From Argopecten irradians (lineage: Eukaryota; Mollusca; Bivalvia; Pectinida; Pectinidae): 64,000 nucleotides of DNA. Position numbers and translations under genes: made by a program. The stretch spans positions 39,000,053 to 39,064,052 of the forward strand of contig NC_091147.1 in the NCBI RefSeq assembly GCF_041381155.1, read 5' to 3'. Under the pieces are notes generated by a model that worked only from the letters and a program-made list of their open reading frames with translations, did not search any database and had not been told where the DNA came from. Positions 34,984 to 48,149 of the stretch are shown piece after piece (position 1 is the first letter of the stretch; every line of letters starts with the position of its first letter).

Positions 34984-35101
34984 CGTGTCGTGGATATAAT
35001 GGCAGTGATAGTAACCCATGGAACATCGAGGATATAACGGCAATGATAGTAACCCATGGAGTATCGAGGATATAACGGCAGTGATAGTAACCCATGAAGT
35101 A
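34984..35101 (+). repeat. 38-bp tandem repeat, three copies
   Basis: The unit is GAGGATATAACGGCAGTGAT then AGTAACCCATGGAGTATC. No coding value is inferred. Confidence 0.8.
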
Positions 35102-35720
35102 TCAAGAATGATGCACAGTAGTGAACCATTCTCAATTCAAAAAGCAGTATTTTCTTATTATAGATTATAGAACTTCATTAATCAAAGACAGTCTGATTAT
35201 AGCCGTTTTGTTTTCCCGTCAGTTCAAAAATGAAACTGTGCACAACGTTATAGACTAGAGGAAATCAAGGTTTGAATTACACAAAATCATCCTTTTTATA
35301 ACGTATTTCAACTGTCAAAATACATGATCAGCTCCTTGTTCACGTGTGTCGCCCACATTCTGCTCCTACTCAGCCAACATATCCTAGTTTAACAATGGGA
35401 ACAATAGAGAATAATAGGGACTACATGTATTTACAATATGTTTGTCTGTTTGTAGTCCACCACACCATAGTATTACGTCACTGTGGTAAATACAAAGTAA
35501 CAGTCAATGAAACATATTATCAAGATCCTAATAACGATGTCAATCTCAACCCGGCAAAAGCAATTGGGCAAGATTTAATCAGTCTTAAAAGAGATATTAG
35601 ATGTCCTAGATAGTCCTCCTATGATTTTCTTTAAGAAAACAAATCCTGTCAACATGGAAAAAAGGCTAATATTGTACCGTATAAGTTCATTAAGAGGGAA
35701 ATACGATGATGCATCACACA
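35102..35720. other. Non-coding segment before the 33-bp satellite
   Basis: A frame of 89 codons at 35,344-35,613 shows no family features and is not accepted. Nothing else was recognised. Confidence 0.4.
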
Positions 35721-35721
35721 C

Positions 35722-38700
35722 CGTCAGAGAAGTAGTGGTAATATGTTGAGACATTGTGAGAGAAGTAGTGGTAATATGTTGAGACATTGTGAGAGAAGTA
35801 GTGATAATATGTTGAGACATTGTGAGAGAAGTAGTGGTAATATGTTGAGACACTGTTAGGGAAGTAGTAGTAATATGTTGAGACATTGTGAGAGAAGTAG
35901 TGGTAATATGTTGAGACATTGTCAGAGAAGTAGTGGTAATATGTTGAGACATTATGAGAGAAGTAGTGGTAATATGTTGAGACATTGTGAGAGAAGTAGT
36001 GATAATATGTTGAGACACTGTTAGGGAAGTAGTGGTAATATGTTGAGACATTGTGAGAGAAGTAGTGGTAATATGTTGAGACATTGTGAGAGAAGTAGTG
36101 GTAATATTGTAAGACACTGTTAGAGAAGTAGTGGTAATATGTTGAGACACTGTTTGAGAAGTAGTGATAATATGTTGAGACACTGTTAGGGAAGTAGTGG
36201 TAATATGTTGAGACATTGTGAGAGAAGTAGTGGTAATATGTTGAGACATTGTGAGAGAAGTAGTGGTAATATGTTGAGACATTGTGAGTGAAGTAGTGGT
36301 AATATTGTGAAACACTGTTAGAGAAGTAGTGGTAATATGTTGAGACACTGTTAGATTAGTAGTGGTGATATGTTGAGACACTGTTTGAGAAGTAGTGATA
36401 ATATGTTGAGACACTGTTAGGGAAGTAGTGGTAATATGTTGAGACATTGTGAGAGAAGTAGTGGTAATATGTTGAGACATTGTGAGAGAAGTAGTGGTAA
36501 TATGTTGAGACATTGTGAGAGAAGTAGTGGTAATATGTTGAGACATTATGAGAGAAGTAGTGGTAATATGTTGAGACACTGTTAGAGAAGTAGTGGTAAT
36601 ATGTTGAGACACTGTTAGAGAAGTAGTGGTAATATGTTGAGACACTGTTAGAGAAGTAGTGGTAATATGTTGAGACATTGTGAGAGAAGTAGTGGTAATA
36701 TGTTGAGACATTGTGAGAGAAGTAGCGATAATATGTTGAGACACTGTTAGGGAAGTAGTGGTAATATGTTGAGACATTGTGAGAGAAGTAGTGGTAATAT
36801 GTTGAGACATTGTGAGAGAAGAAGTGGTAATATTGTAAGACACTGTTAGAGAAGTAGTGGTAATATGTTGAGACACTGTTTGAGAAGTAGTGATAATATG
36901 TTGAGACACTGTTAGTGAAGTAGTGGTAATATGTTGAGACATTGTGAGAGAAGTAGTGGTAATATGTTGAGACATTGTGAGAGAAGTAGTGATAATATGT
37001 TGAGACACTGTTAGGGAAGTAGTGGTAATATGTTGAGACATTGTGAGAGAAGTAGTGGTAATATGTTGAGACATTGTGAGAGAAGTAGTGGTAATATTGT
37101 AAGACACTGTTAGAGAAGTAGTGGTAATATGTTGAGACACTGTTTGAGAAGTAGTGATAATATGTTGAGACACTGTTAGAGAAGTAGTGGTAATATGTTG
37201 AGACATTGTGAGAGAAGTAGTGGTAATATGTTGAGACATTGTGAGAGAAGTAGTGATAATATGTTGAGACACTGTTAGGGAAGTAGTGGTAATATGTTGA
37301 GATATTGTGAGAGAAGTAGTGGTAATATGTTGAGACATTGTGAGAGAAGTAGTGGTAATATTGTAAGACCCTGTTAGAGAAGTAGTGGTAATATGTTGAG
37401 ACACTGTTTGAGAAGTAGTGATAATATGTTGAGACACTGTTAGGGAAGTAGTGGTAATATGTTGAGACATTGTGAGAGAAGTAGTGGTAATATGTTGAGA
37501 CACTGTTAGGGAAGTAGTGGTAATATGTTGAGACATTGTGAGAGAAGTAGTGATAATATGTTGAGACACTGTTAGGGAAGTAGTGGTAATATGTTGAGAC
37601 ATTGTGAGAGAAGTAGTGGTAATATGTTGAGACATTGTGAGTGAAGTAGTGGTAATATTGTGAAACAATGTTAGAGAAGTAGTGGTAATATGTTGAGACA
37701 CTGTTAGATTAGTAGTGGTGATATGTTGAGACACTGTTTGAGAAGTAGTGATAATATGTTGAGACACTGTTAGGGAAGTAGTGGTAATATGTTGAGACAT
37801 TGTGAGAGAAGTAGTGGTAATATGTTGAGACATTGTGAGAGAAGTAGTGGTAATATGTTGAGACATTGTGAGAGAAGTAGTGGTAATATGTTGAGACATT
37901 ATGAGAGAAGTAGTGGTAATATGTTGAGACACTGTTAGAGAAGTAGTGGTAATATGTTGAGACACTGTTAGAGAAGTAGTGGTAATATGTTGAGACACTG
38001 TTTGAGAAGTAGTGGTATTATGTTGAGACACTGTTAGAGAAGTAGTGGTAATATGTTGAGACATTGTGAGAGAAGTAGTGGTAATATTGTAAGACACTGT
38101 TAGAGAAGTAGTGGTAATATGTTGAGACACTGTTTGAGAAGTAGTGATAATATGTTGAGACACTATTAGGGAAGTAGTGGTAATATGTTGAGACATTGTG
38201 AGAGAAGTAGTGGTAATATGTTGAGACATTGTGAGAGAAGTAGTGATAATATGTTTAGACACAGTTAGGGAAGTAGTGGTTATATGTTGAGACATTGTGA
38301 GAGAAGTAGTGGTAATATGTTGAGACATTGTGAGAGAAGTAGTGGTAATATTGTAAGACACTGTTAGAGAAGTAGTGGTATTATGTTGAGACACTGTTTG
38401 AGAAGTAGTGATAATATGTTGAGACACTGTTAGAGAAGTAGTGGTAATATGTTGAGACATTGTGAGAGAAGTAGTATGGTAATATGTTGAGACATTGTGA
38501 GAGAAGTAGTGATAATATGTTGAGACACTGTTAGGGAAGTAGTGATAATATGTTGAGACATTGTGAGAGAAGTAGTGGTAATATGTTGAGACATTGTGAG
38601 AGAAGTAGTGGTAATATTGTAAGACACTGTTAGAGAAGTAGTGGTAATATGTTGAGACACTGTTTGAGAAGTAGTGATAATATGTTGAGACACTGTTAGG

Positions 38701-39618
38701 GAAGTAGTGGTAATATGTTGAGACATTGTGAGAGAAGTAGTGGTAATATGTTGAGACATTGTGAGAGAGAGTAGTAGTGGTAATATGTTGAGACATTGTG
38801 AGTGAAGTAGTGGTAATATTGTGAAACACTGTTAGAGAAGTAGTGGTAATATGTTGAGACACTGTTAGATTAGTAGTGGTGATATGTTGAGACACTGTTT
38901 GAGAAGTAGTGATAATATGTTGAGACACTGTTAGGGAAGTAGTGGTAATATGTTGAGACATTGTGAGAGAAGTAGTGGTAATATGTTGAGACATTGTGAG
39001 AGAAGTAGTGGTAATATGTTGAGACATTGTGAGAGAAGTAGTGGTAATATGTTGAGACATTATGAGAGAAGTAGTGGTAATATGTTGAGACACTGTTAGA
39101 GAAGTAGTGGTAATATGTTGAGACACTGTTAGAGAAGTAGTGGTAATATGTTGAGACACTGTTAGAGAAGTAGTGGTAATATGTTGAGACACTGTTTGAG
39201 AAGTAGTGGTATTATGTTGAGACACTGTTAGAGAAGTAGTGGTAATATGTTGAGACACTGTAAGAGAAGTAGTGGTAATATGTTGAGACACTGTTTGAGA
39301 AGTAGTGATAATATGTTGAGACACTGTGAGAGAAGTAGTGGTGATATGTTGAGACACTGTCAGAGAAGTAGTGGTAATATGTGGAGACACTGTCAGAGAA
39401 GTAGTAGTGATATGTTGAGACACTGTCAGAGAAGTAGTGGTAATATGTGGAGACACTGTTAGAGAAGTAGTGGTAATATGTTGAGACACTGTTAGAGAAG
39501 TAGTGGTAATATGTTGAGACACTGTTAGAGAAGTAGTTGTAATATGTTGAGACATTGTGAGAGAAGTAGTGGTAATATGGTAAGACACTGTTAGAGAAGT
39601 AGTGGTAATATGTTGAGA
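35722..39618 (-). repeat. 33-bp satellite, ~118 units, with a 1,354-codon open frame on the minus strand
   Basis: The + strand unit is GTGGTAATATGTTGAGACAT then TGTGAGAGAAGTA. Variants CACTGTTAG, CACTGTTTG, TAATATTGTAAG and GATAATATG recur in a fixed order, giving higher-order blocks of several hundred bases. The period is 11 codons and one minus frame reads SQHITTTSLTV/M throughout, from 39,639 to 35,575. Single-base length changes move the reading into a second stop-free frame (SHNVSTYYHYF) and back. The long frame therefore follows from unit length and base content. Transcription or translation is not excluded but has no support. Confidence 0.93.
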
Positions 39619-40309
39619 AATCACCTTAACAGTTGACATTGCTTTCTACATTCATTAAAGATTAGAAATGTTGTTGGGTATGAATAATCATTTAAGGAAG
39701 AAAATGCTGGATTTTGAGAATTTCAAGAGGCTTAATGGACCGAAATGGCCAGGTTAAATTTTTGGTGCAGGTGTTGAAATAATGTTATCCGTAACCACTG
39801 ACATTTCTATCAATTAGTTTTATTGCGATATCAAGTATCTATAAGGGACCCATTTCAAACTTATTCATTACAGATTTCGTCTCAATTATGCCTAGGCTGA
39901 TCCTTGACTAACTGTATGTATTGCTTTCTCCGCTAACATTTCTTTCGAATCACTACTAGTCATAAAGTTCTACATGGATTGTAAGCAAATTTTGCCAGAA
40001 ACGTTCTTTGGGGAAGGAGAACAGAGTGTGTATAAATCTTGGATCTAACACCCCTGGTGTAGGAGGAGCAGGGCCGAATAGTGTGAAATTGAGTTAATTC
40101 TATTAATTTGGTATTAGCTCTGTATGGATTGTCACCAAATGTGACAAGAAATATCCTTGGTGGAAGAAAATTCAAGTTGTACCAAACTTGCCAGATGTCC
40201 ATTTACACCTTACTCCCAGATACTTTCGAACTTTATCCCTTATCATCATACAGTCCAGCCATGGCATACGGTCATTCATTAATAAGACATATGGAAACTC
40301 TTGGTGATA
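39619..40309. other. Spacer with diverged hairpin/tandem-core units
   Basis: Two diverged core units of the 19,860-20,338 family (CATGGATTGTAAGCAAATTT and TATGGATTGTCACCAAATGT, each followed by TTGGKGRAG) are visible at ~39,970-40,190. No gene was found. Confidence 0.5.
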
Positions 40310-42195
40310 TCACATGTAGTATTAATTATGATGTCATAATCAATATGTGACATCACATGTGACATCACATGAAGTATTAATTAGGATGTCTTAATCAATA
40401 TGTGACATCACATGTGACATCACGTGTAGTATTAATTAGGATGTCATAATCAATATGTGACATCACATGTAGTATAAATTAGGATGTCATAATCAATATG
40501 TGACATCACATGTGACATCACATGAAGTATTAATTAGGATGTCATAATCAATATGTGACATCACGTGTAGTATTGATTAGGATGTCATAATGTGACATCA
40601 CATGTAGTATTAATTAGGATGTCATAATCAATATGTGACATCACATGTAGTATTAATTAGGATGTCATAATGTGACATCACATCTAGTATTAATTAGGAT
40701 GTCATAATCAATATGTGACATCACATGTAGTATTAATTAGGATGTCATAATCAATATGTGACATCACGTGTAGTATTAATTAGGATGTCATAATGTGACA
40801 TCACATCTAGTATTAATTAGGATGTCATAATCAATATGTGACATCACATGTAGTATTAATTAGGATGTCATAATCAATATGTGACATCACATGTAGTATT
40901 AATTAGGATGTCATAATCAATATGTGACATCACATCTAGTATTAATTAGGATGTCATAATCAATATGTGACATCACGTGTAGTATTAATTAGGATGTCAT
41001 AATGTGACATCACATGTAGTATTAATTAGGATGTCATAATCAATATGTGACATCACATGTAGTATTAATTAGGATGTCATAATCAATAGGTGACATCACA
41101 TGTAGTATTAATTAGTATGTCATTATCAATATGTCTCATCACGTGTAGTATTAATTAGGATATCATAATGTGACATCACATGTAGTATTAATTAGGATGT
41201 CGTAATCAATATGTGACATCACATGTAGTATTAATTAGGATGTCATAATCAATATGTGACATCACATGTAGTATTAATTAGGATGTCATAATCAATATGT
41301 GACATCACATGTAGTATTAATTAGGATGTCATAATCAATATGTGACATCACATGTAGTATTAATTAGGATGTCATAATCAATATGTGACATCACATGTAG
41401 TATAAATTAGGATGCCATAATGTGACATCACATGTGGTATTAATTGTGATGTTATAATCAATATGTGACATCACATGTAGTATTAATTAGGATATCATAA
41501 TCAATATGTGACATCACATGTAGTATTAATTAGGATGTCATAATGTGACATCACATGTAGTATTAATTAGGATGTCATAATCAATATGTGACATCACATG
41601 TAGTATAAATTAGGATGTCATAATCAATATGTGACATCACATGTAGTATTAATTAGGATGTTATAATCAATATGTGACATCACATGTAGTATTAATTAGG
41701 ATGTCATAATCAATATGTGACATCACATGTAGTATTAATTAGGATGTCATAATCAATATGTGACATCACATGTAGTATTAATTAGGATGCCATAATGTGA
41801 CATCACATGTGGTATTAATTGTGATGTTATAATCAATATGTGACATCACATGTAGTATTAATTAGGATGTCATAATCAATATGTGACATCACATGTAGTA
41901 TAAATTAGGATGTCATAATCAATATGTGACATCACATGTAGTATAAATTAGGATGTCATAATCAATATGTGACATCAAATGTAGTATTAATTATGATGTC
42001 ATAATGAATATGTGACATCATATGTAGTATTAATTAGGATGTCATAATCAATGTTTGACATCAAATGTAGTATTAATCAGAATGTCATAATCAATATGTG
42101 ACATCACATGTAATATCAATTAGGATGTCATAATCAATATCTGACATCGCATGTAGTATTAATTAGGATGTCATAATCAATATTTGACATCACGT
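40310..42195 (+). repeat. 43-bp (and 37-bp) minisatellite, ~45 copies
   Basis: The unit is GTAGTATTAATTAGGATGTC then ATAATCAATATGTGACATCA and CAT. A short form lacks CAATAT. Each unit has a TTAATTA core and a quasi-palindrome ATGTGACATCACAT. The corresponding place in block 1 (27,430-27,500) has only about one unit. Confidence 0.93.
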
Positions 42196-42411
42196 GATTG
42201 TCTTGGTATTCAGAAATGATATATACGAGTTACATTTCATTTATCAAATAGAAACAGTATTGACACGTTTGTCCAATAATGTTAGCTATGTGATAAATAG
42301 AATATTACACTCGTGGCTGTGTAATATAAAATATATAAAATATATGACATATCAAATTATCCCACTTTAGAAATAAATTCCTTACTACATAGGAGTGTAT
42401 TATAGAACATC

Positions 42412-42417
42412 TTTATT
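42412..42417 (-). terminator. Poly(A) signal of TRIM copy 2
   Basis: AATAAA on the minus strand is at the position conserved with copies 1 and 3. Confidence 0.55.
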
Positions 42418-42600
42418 TCATTTTACATAGTAACAACGTTACAATAGTGATTCTTTTGGATTTTAAGTTGAACAAGAAAGTGACATCAATTACTGTTTTA
42501 TTCCAATCATCATACTTATTCTGTGGGGATATGATGTTTAATACTTTTCCTTGTTTGTTCTTGTTACATTATTGTAATGTTTCACACAGTTTCCATTTTT

Positions 42601-44577
42601 TCAGCAAAGTTGAAAGATACGAATGTAGTTACTATCATCCGCAGTATCACTGTCGTTGGAAACCACAAACTTTTCACCATTAACAGCTATTGTCCTTGGT
42701 TTTTGTATTCCATATGCAGATGTCAACAGTTCCCGGACACGTGTCCCATCCCCAGACATCTGTACGACGTTGTGTGATAAACAACCACACACGTAGATGT
42801 TTCCCTCCCTGTCTACATCTATTCCAGCAGAAACTCTCACGACAACAACCTTCATCACGTCCGTGAGGCGTTTGGTCGGCGACAGTCTGAACACTGCGAC
42901 TTGTCCGTTTCTGTTGTTAGGAGTACTGACGAGTATATCACCTGTCTCTGTATCATGTGCCAGGTTCCAGCATGTCCTGTCATATTTGTGTAACATGTCA
43001 GTGACCCCGTCCTGTCTCAGACTGTACACTCCTCCATCAGAGCCACCCACTACAAACCTCCCGTCTGTATGTGTGATACCACGTAATGTTTTGTCTATGT
43101 TGATGACAGATGACAGAGATAGTTTTTTGTTCTCCACTTTTACCACATGTACACCTTTACCAGAGACAGCGACTGCCACCGTAGTGTTGTCCACCAAACA
43201 CATATCACAAGGATCTCCAGGAACGGTCAACTGATCCAGGTACTGTCCTTCGTCTGTAAACAGTTTCAGTCTCTTGTTTTCATAGTCACTAACTACTATG
43301 TTGTTATCTGGAAGGTACACAATCCCACTTATAACAATAGTGGATTTATCAGCTGGGATACTTATGTTGAACTTCCTTATCTCCTTCGCTTGGCGCTCTG
43401 ACAGTGGCAGTTGAAGGAAACCAGGATCAACAGGGAAACGTCGCCCATGTTTCTCGATCACAATCTTCCCCAACATGTGATCACGTTGAGTACCAGGTTG
43501 GGGAACCTGATGCTGAATACTGACGGATGTATAGGGCTCCCTCATGTCTTTGATCAGGTCCTAACATGACTCGATCTCGGCCTGTCCCCTCTGATACATC
43601 ATTATAGCCTCCATGGGGTTATTTTCCTCTACAGCTTTGACGGAGGATTTCATGGTATTTAGCATACCCTTCATCAGACAATCACATTGCCGTAACGACA
43701 CCTCGATGTTCTCTTTCTCCTTTTTATACTTTGTGACCAATTCATCCGTGACGGCTTTCTGACATTCATCTAATTCTTCCTCGATCTTCTGGCGTAGATC
43801 CGTGATGCTTTTCAGAGCATCTTCTTGATTTTGAACTAAGATTTGGATCTGTTCATCAAAGTCCTTCATTAACGACTTCATGGCCTCAGCCCCTTTCTTC
43901 AGCATCTCTTTCGTGTCTCTAAGTTGTGTCCCACTTTTTAACCTTTCTAAATATTCCTTGGCTGTCGTCACAGCTTCCTGTCCACACAGTCCATGGTATC
44001 TGATCATGCATACATGACACCCAAGACGTTGGTGCTTTTCACAATACCAAAGGGTTTTTTCTTCATGTTGATCACATTTGGGTACTGATTCCTCCGGTTT
44101 TGACCTGCTGATATCATACTCACTGATATCTAAGATATCACAGTCATTGTGTAGGATGTCATGATGTTGTTCTTTACAGTTCTCACAAAAATGGATGTTC
44201 ATCATTTTGCACCAGAACTTGGCTGGGTTAGTCAGGGTACCTTTGGTCTGGCAGGGTTTACAGTATGGTAATTCAGATGAACGTTCCTTTAGCTGGATAA
44301 GATCCTGGATCACGACATTAGTTGGGAACTGCTCCGCCCATTTCTCCTTTGGTTCAGCTTGATTGACAGGGGAGGTCGTCCTCCGACAGATCGGACAGGG
44401 AAATATTGTATCTGACACCCTCTTCTCAGATATTTCCTTGGCGATGTAAGTCCTAAGACATTTCTGACAGAAACTGTGGAGGCAAGGTAGGGATTTGGGT
44501 TGTTGAAGTCTTTCAAGGCAGATTGGACATTCAAGTAAGTGTAGGTCGAGTTCTGGAGGACGTCCGCCTTCAGCCAT
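42601..44577 (-). pseudogene. TRIM-family E3 ligase, copy 2, with one premature stop
   Basis: It is the same 1,977 bp length as copies 1 and 3 with no net indel. Codon 339 is TAG (43,561-43,563) where the others have CAG (Q). The frame is otherwise open to the normal stop. Translation from the ATG would yield a 338-residue protein with RING, both B-boxes and the coiled coil but no propeller. The remaining 3' part (314 residues from the next Met) has the propeller only. The splice acceptor, poly(A) signal and upstream motifs are kept, so it may be a recent pseudogene, a polymorphic null allele, or a shortened TRIM that still dimerises. Assembly error is possible. Protein differences from copy 1 are concentrated in the propeller. 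Confidence 0.85.
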
Positions 44578-45645
44578 TGTAGTTATTGGTGATGACCAAG
44601 ATGGATCTAAAAATAAATAATCATAAAAGCAATTAAATTGTATGCTGGATTAAAATGCTTAGACTCAACAATTTTTAAATATGAATTACTTGTCATTTTA
44701 GCTTTGTTACATTTTGTTAGCTAGAAAAAGGAAAAGTGCATTTTACTTTATTCTTATATACCCATTTAATTCACGCTATTTGATTTTTCCTTTCATTTTC
44801 CTGTTACTATTAGATATATTGACAGACCGTCATAACTAAAGTAAAACTCAAACATAACAAACTCAGCTAAGACAAATTATCATATACCAATGGGACTGAA
44901 TTGCTCAGTGCTATCTGTTGATTATGGTGTATATATGTACTATACTAGGCCTTATAATATAGATAGTCATTTTAGTCAATTTAAAGATATTTCCATGTAT
45001 TAACCCAGGTTGATTAAAAATGATGATCAATCTCAATTAACGCGGTACTTGAATAGACCTGGTAACTTTCATTAAAGTATTCTGACATGATTTAAGGTGT
45101 TTGAACCCTTGTTACCTCAGTCAAAGTCATTTTATTTGAGGACTTTTGGTATCCGGTCATTAGGACTGTTAGATATTGACAAGAAATTGGTTTAAGATTT
45201 TACCTGTTTGATCCATGTGACCTTGAGTGAAGTTCAAGGTAATACATTTGAACACATAAATATGGTAAAACCTAGCTTACCCCAGAATTCCCTAGATCCA
45301 ATCTGAGGTATCTAAGATATATAAGTTATTGAGAAGTTTTGTTAATATTTTGGCCTATACGACACCCGTGATCATGTATGAAGTTCAAGATCATTTGTTA
45401 CAAACACACTTGCTAACCTTTTTTTCTAATTCATCGTAGCATGCCATACCAGTACCAGGTCTGGCAATTGAAAAACATCCCTTTTGAATGAAGTCAACGC
45501 CATTAATTTGAATATACTTAAATAGAAGCAAGCCTAGATGCAGTATTAGGTCTATGGGTTAGTTTCTTGATTTGAAATCGTTTGAACAGATATATAGATA
45601 CACCTACAGTGATAGTATATATCTAAATTTTAGCTTGGATTCACA

Positions 45646-45868
45646 GGGGGCCAGTTCAATGAAAATGCATGTTGTCATACATGTTTTTTGTATTATGGTG
45701 GATGGACTGATGAACAAACCTAATAGTCATGTGATTTTCTTCAGTAAATATTCCAATTTTTTAATAATTTATGAAATCTCGTATTTTCCTGAAAAAAATC
45801 ACATGACTATTAGGTATATTCAACAGTACATCCATCAAATACAAAAAAATGCACTACACCACCCTGTG
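45646..45868. mobile_element. Foldback MITE in block 2
   Basis: This is the same insertion as 31,614-31,850, with its right arm partly deleted (AAAATGCACTACACCACCCTGTG). Confidence 0.65.
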
Positions 45869-46030
45869 CGTGAATTCGATGACGGACACCGCACTATGAC
45901 ATATAGGTTCATGTAACTAGCAAAAAACTCAGCATTTAATTTTCTCACATGTCGGATCACAATACATCAGCGTTAATAACAAGAAGATAATAGGACTTGG
46001 AAATACTATACTTTCATAATGATTCTCTCT

Positions 46031-46042
46031 ACTTTCGTTTTC
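46031..46042 (-). promoter_or_regulatory. IRF-element-like motif, TRIM copy 2
   Basis: The minus strand reads GAAAACGAAAGT, as in block 1. Confidence 0.4.
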
Positions 46043-46341
46043 TACTTCGTTCTGATGACCTTTGCACTTTATAGACATTCAATTGAAAACGATATGTCGT
46101 CCCAATATACATACACGTTAAGCTTTGTGATGATGTTTGGGCGACATGACTACGTGCGCAAACAAATTATTACAGCTCTTTCTCGTCCCCAGAAATTCTC
46201 TTCCAAGATTCTGGAAGCTAACGTACAATTCCATTGGTTCCTAATTATGGGATGTTGAAAGTTCCTAAAACTTTATCAAACTGAGTGATAATAGGGTTTG
46301 TATTTCAATCAGAGGATTTTTTTGTCATTGCGTTTCTCTCT

Positions 46342-46353
46342 ACTTTCGGTTTC
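46342..46353 (-). promoter_or_regulatory. IRF-element-like motif, TRIM copy 2
   Basis: The minus strand reads GAAACCGAAAGT, as in block 1. Confidence 0.45.
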
Positions 46354-47575
46354 TACTTCGTTACCGTTACTAACATAAAGATTACTTTGTTATTTTGTGA
46401 TATTAATACAGTATATTTCATAATGTCATACACAGATAGCCTAGTTATTGAACTGCAATGTCTAGTTGTTTGAATGGAAACTGAAATATTGGAATGAACT
46501 GTACATGAACTTACTCACCGTGCCCAGTTACCACAGATCTGGGTGTAGATACGGAATGAAACGAAGGGAAGTAACTCTAAATCTAAAATGCGTCCAACCC
46601 ATTCGGCAAACCTCGGTTGATTCCGGTAATAAGGCACTGGAATGATGAATATTACCTGGTCATATATATTCGTATGATTTCATAATGAGTCAATATTAGA
46701 TAAATTCTACAGATATTGTACATTAAGTAGAGATGAAATCATATGGAAAAAACCCAAGCTTTCTTTTTTTAATATTTTAAAACGGTAAGAAAGTACAATG
46801 TATTGATATCATAGATGCTTTATGAGGTGCACCCCAGAAACCCATTGTATAAACTATCAGACCGTAGGTTGATTAACGTGGGTAACCGACGATGCATGGG
46901 GTGGGTGGGTTCTTTTTGTATAGATCTTTGATATAATAGATGAGTTATGAACGCATCTACAAGTATATGTGAACAAGTCAGTAACTTTTAAATGATTAAT
47001 TAATGTGAAGAAGTCTTTTTTCGTTTGAACTCATTCTGATTGATGCAAAGTAATTACGGCATTATGATTGAAATTGTGTAGATACTCTAGTGGATACGTG
47101 TCAGTACTGTGTAGCTTCTGTCAGGAGGTTATTAAGTGATGTTTTCTCTATTTTCTTTTCAACAGTGATTGATAATCCTATTTTCTTTTCATTGTATGAT
47201 TTCAATGCAGTGTATATCTTCTGTTATTGCAAATCATTGTTCTATTATGGTTTTTAATTGTAGAAAACATTCGAATATTTATTTTCATTTAAATTTTCTT
47301 AAATCTCAATTTACAGAATCCTTAATTGTATCAACTTTGTTGTCTACAGCTTTGAATGTATGTATGTTGTAAATTGCATTTCACACACATTGCAAGAGGT
47401 GAAGAAACTTTCAATTACTGAAAATATTTGCTACTAGAATTGATACTTTTATAATTCAATTTTACTTGCAATGAGTATGTTCATTGGCTTAAAAATGTAC
47501 TTTATCTACTCATAAAGGACAAAAATGACGTCGCCGTTTGTAATGTAGCGTGATTGGACTGCGTCGATCATCAGT

Positions 47576-47646
47576 GACCAGGTAGCTTAGCGACAGAGCA
47601 TTCTGCTAGTGTTCGGAGGTCCCGGGTTCGAATCCCGGTCTGGCCG
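47576..47646 (+). tRNA. tRNA-like sequence, block 2 copy
   Basis: It is identical over the 71-nt cloverleaf to 33,555-33,625, with the same weak anticodon stem and perfect B-box. Confidence 0.5.
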
Positions 47647-48149
47647 CTACATTTTCTCCTCTCAGTAAGGATTAGCTTAGATAACGGCGTGATGATTTCA
47701 TACACAAAAGAGTCCCAAAATGAATTCTGAATATTGAAGAGATTATCTTTAGTAAATTGAATTATAAGGATTAATTTGAATACATTTTTTTTATGTCATC
47801 GAGATATAACACAACATTACTCTCATAACAAACCGTGGTTTAGTTAGAGTACACTCCGGTTTTTTTGTTATATCTCCATATCATAAAAATATATTCGAGT
47901 TAGTCCTTAAATATTGTAAAGTATGGTTTACATTGTGTTAGCAATAATATACTTCTAACGACACACTTCTATACCAAGGACGTGTCAGTACCCAAGCGTA
48001 TAAGATTTCATGTGTTATATCTTCTACAGTTTATCGTGAAATCAATAAATGTAGATTTAGCTAGAACGAGAGAGAGAGCGAGCTTATGCTAGACTACAAA
48101 ACACTATAAGTCTCTAAATCTGTGCATATCGAAAAACCCACAAAAAAAC

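Larger units (their letters stand above)
44606..46519 (-). other. 5'-UTR intron of TRIM copy 2
   Basis: The donor GGCACG|GTGAGTAAG (exon end 46,519) and acceptor TTTTTAG (exon 2 start 44,606) match copy 1. Confidence 0.6.
40150..48135. repeat. Segmental duplication, block 2
   Basis: This block is collinear with block 1. It contains the expanded 43-bp minisatellite, TRIM copy 2, the 5' intron, the MITE, the IRF-element-like motifs and the tRNA-like sequence. The part from ~46,470 to 47,950 is almost identical to block 1. Confidence 0.85.

Noticed and set aside
35344-35613. 89-codon plus-strand frame
   Set aside because: It runs into the satellite edge and has no recognisable features or splice context.
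39247-39462. Plus-strand frame MLRHCKRSSGN repeated
   Set aside because: It is another phase of the 33-bp satellite that happens to lack the CTGTTAG variant locally.
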